Shown: positions 62,976 through 64,000 of the stretch, piece by piece | Position numbering within the stretch: position 1 is the first letter of the stretch | Layout: each line of letters starts with the position of its first letter | Source: Lasiosphaeria ovina | Taxonomy: Eukaryota; Ascomycota; Sordariomycetes; Sordariales; Lasiosphaeriaceae | Length of the DNA stretch: 64,000 nucleotides | Direction: 5' to 3' | Assembly (NCBI GenBank): GCA_033439765.1 | Contig: JAULSN010000001.1 | Coordinates: forward strand, 1,364,001-1,428,000 | Notes under the pieces: generated by a model | What the model saw: the letters and a program-made list of their open reading frames with translations, nothing else | The model's database searches: none | What the model was told of the DNA's origin: nothing | Translations under genes and position numbers: made by a program

Positions 62976-64000
62976 TTACGTCTTCCGTTCGGGGGCTTCC
63001 CCTCGCTGGCTCGGGCCCCTGGTAATATTAGGACCGGTGCCGATGCCCGTGAGCGTGCGCACAAACCAGTGCAGCCAGCTCTCCGTCTCCAGGACCGTCT
63101 TGAGCTCGTCGGCGCGGCGCTCCACGTCGGCGACCTGGGCTTCGAACTGGGCCACGCCGTCCTCGACGTCGCGGACGCGCCCCACCAGCGCGCTGATCTC
63201 GTACTCGAGCTTCGCCACCAGCACCTCTACGTCCTTGACGGCTTCGGTTAGGCGCGAGCGCTCCTCCGCCACTAGCTCGCCGCTGCTGTGCCGGATGCGC
63301 TGGTACGCGTCGTCCACCGCGAGGTAGAGCGCCTGCAGGTCCGACTGCTGGCCGCCAAACGTCTCGTCGAGCTCCTCGACGCCATGCAGCCTAGCCGTCA
63401 CCCACGGCGCAAGGCCTGTCTGCATGGCTTGCAAACGGTCGTAGAGACTGTGGGCAAGCTCGGCTTGCGCCTGCAGCGCCAGGACGTTGGATACGTCGGG
63501 CGCGTCGGCCGAGGCGTCTGTAATGTCGATGATCTCGTGCCACCGCAAGATAGCGTCTTCGGCCTCGCTGAACGAGAGACGCCGGGGGTATCGTGCATCG
63601 TTGAGGCATGGAGCACCACCCGGGCCGTTAATGCTATGGCGCCGCTGGAGAAAGGAGAATGGAACGTCCGTATCGGGCTCTGCGGCCGGGACCGTCGTTG
63701 GCAAATCGCATTCGTCCGCGGCCGAGCCGGCAGCCGAGCCGTTACTGCTGGCGATGCCTTTCCGAGCTTCAACAGCGTGCGATTCTACCGAGTTGTCCCT
63801 CATCCTTTCGTCCGAGCCAGTTTTAGATACGTGAAATAGCTGTGGCGGACCCCTGGCTGTCGATGGCTGGCTCTCGCTCTCTTCGGCAGCAGGACCCATG
63901 ATGTGAGCAGCCTCGGCGCCTTCCTTGTCTTTCAACGCCGCTAGGTACTCCTCCGGCTTGACTTTCCACGTGAATGCCCTACCGATCGCGACTGGACTCG
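62976..64000 (-). CDS. Coiled-coil protein, 5' end beyond the right edge
   Basis: Minus-strand frame running off the window; the visible part is about 341 residues, ending in a TAA at 62976. No ATG lies between 63900 and the edge that fits a start better, and the frame stays open to base 64000 (GRAFTWKVKPEEYLAALKDK), so the start is outside. The first visible third is acidic and disordered. The middle is helical (LRWHEIIDITDASADAPDVS, LAHSLYDRLQAMQTGLAPWV). The last third is coiled coil (VKDVEVLVAKLEYEISALVG) and ends WLHWFVRTLTGIGTGPN then a basic tail. I see no TM helix and no domain I can name, so no function is assigned. Confidence 0.75.
   Translation of the reverse strand, partial: SPVAIGRAFTWKVKPEEYLAALKDKEGAEAAHIMGPAAEESESQPSTARGPPQLFHVSKTGSDERMRDNSVESHAVEARKGIASSNGSAAGSAADECDLPTTVPAAEPDTDVPFSFLQRRHSINGPGGAPCLNDARYPRRLSFSEAEDAILRWHEIIDITDASADAPDVSNVLALQAQAELAHSLYDRLQAMQTGLAPWVTARLHGVEELDETFGGQQSDLQALYLAVDDAYQRIRHSSGELVAEERSRLTEAVKDVEVLVAKLEYEISALVGRVRDVEDGVAQFEAQVADVERRADELKTVLETESWLHWFVRTLTGIGTGPNITRGPSQRGEAPERKT

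Overview
This window looks like a chromosomal segment of a filamentous ascomycete, most likely a Sordariomycete of the Sordariales type. The evidence is short GT-AG introns (about 50-100 bp) in nearly every gene, GC-rich third codon positions, proteins such as CGR1, a DUF3405 protein, a PXB-PX-DUF3818 protein and a hybrid histidine kinase, and long GC-rich intergenic spacers. I see no bacterial operon, CRISPR array, rRNA, convincing tRNA or intact transposon. All exon joins below were inferred by reading splice sites and phase by eye; none rests on transcript data.

Layout. 1.0-3.8 kb (+): mitochondrial Hsp78/ClpB chaperone. 5.0-5.8 kb (-): an ARF-family GTPase with a likely 5'UTR intron. 7.0-7.8 kb (+): p24/Emp24 cargo receptor. 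8.7-11.4 kb (-): DUF3405 type II membrane protein. 14.6-15.5 kb (+): membrane-anchored DUF5519/'luciferase-domain' protein. 17.2-19.6 kb (-): succinate dehydrogenase flavoprotein in six exons. 20.9-24.3 kb (-): PXB-PX-DUF3818 protein (Lec1/YPR097W-like) in eight exons. 25.9-27.1 kb (-): coiled-coil, tail-anchor-like protein. 27.9-28.4 kb (-): CGR1 rRNA-processing factor. 29.2-30.9 kb (-): succinate-semialdehyde dehydrogenase. 32.3-34.4 kb (+): secreted GH79 glycosidase. 35.0-35.9 kb (-): four-TM protein. 39.8-43.7 kb (+): hybrid histidine kinase. 45.5-47.3 kb (-): PH-domain protein with a long acidic low-complexity tail. 47.3-55.6 kb: no gene I can support. 55.6-58.5 kb (+): a 952-residue intronless ORF of unknown family. 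59.4-61.2 kb (-): mitochondrial lysyl-tRNA synthetase, divergent from TIM10 at 62.0-62.3 kb (+). 63.0 kb to the right edge (-): a 5'-truncated coiled-coil protein.

How the genes relate. There is no biosynthetic cluster. Five genes are mitochondrial by their family or presequence (hsp78, sdh1, SSADH, msk1, tim10). SSADH makes succinate from succinate semialdehyde and SDH1 oxidises succinate, so the two are one metabolic step apart. MSK1 and TIM10 share a 790-bp divergent promoter region. Three genes act in or near membrane traffic or lipid binding (ARF, p24, PX protein). I read the neighbourhood as ordinary fungal housekeeping synteny rather than a functional cluster.

The part least explained by known families is 53.7-58.5 kb. 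There a pyrimidine-rich leader carrying a 93-bp tandem duplication precedes an intronless ORF with internal repeats and a paired CxxC motif. This is the best candidate for an undescribed element, but the sequence alone does not show that it is a system.
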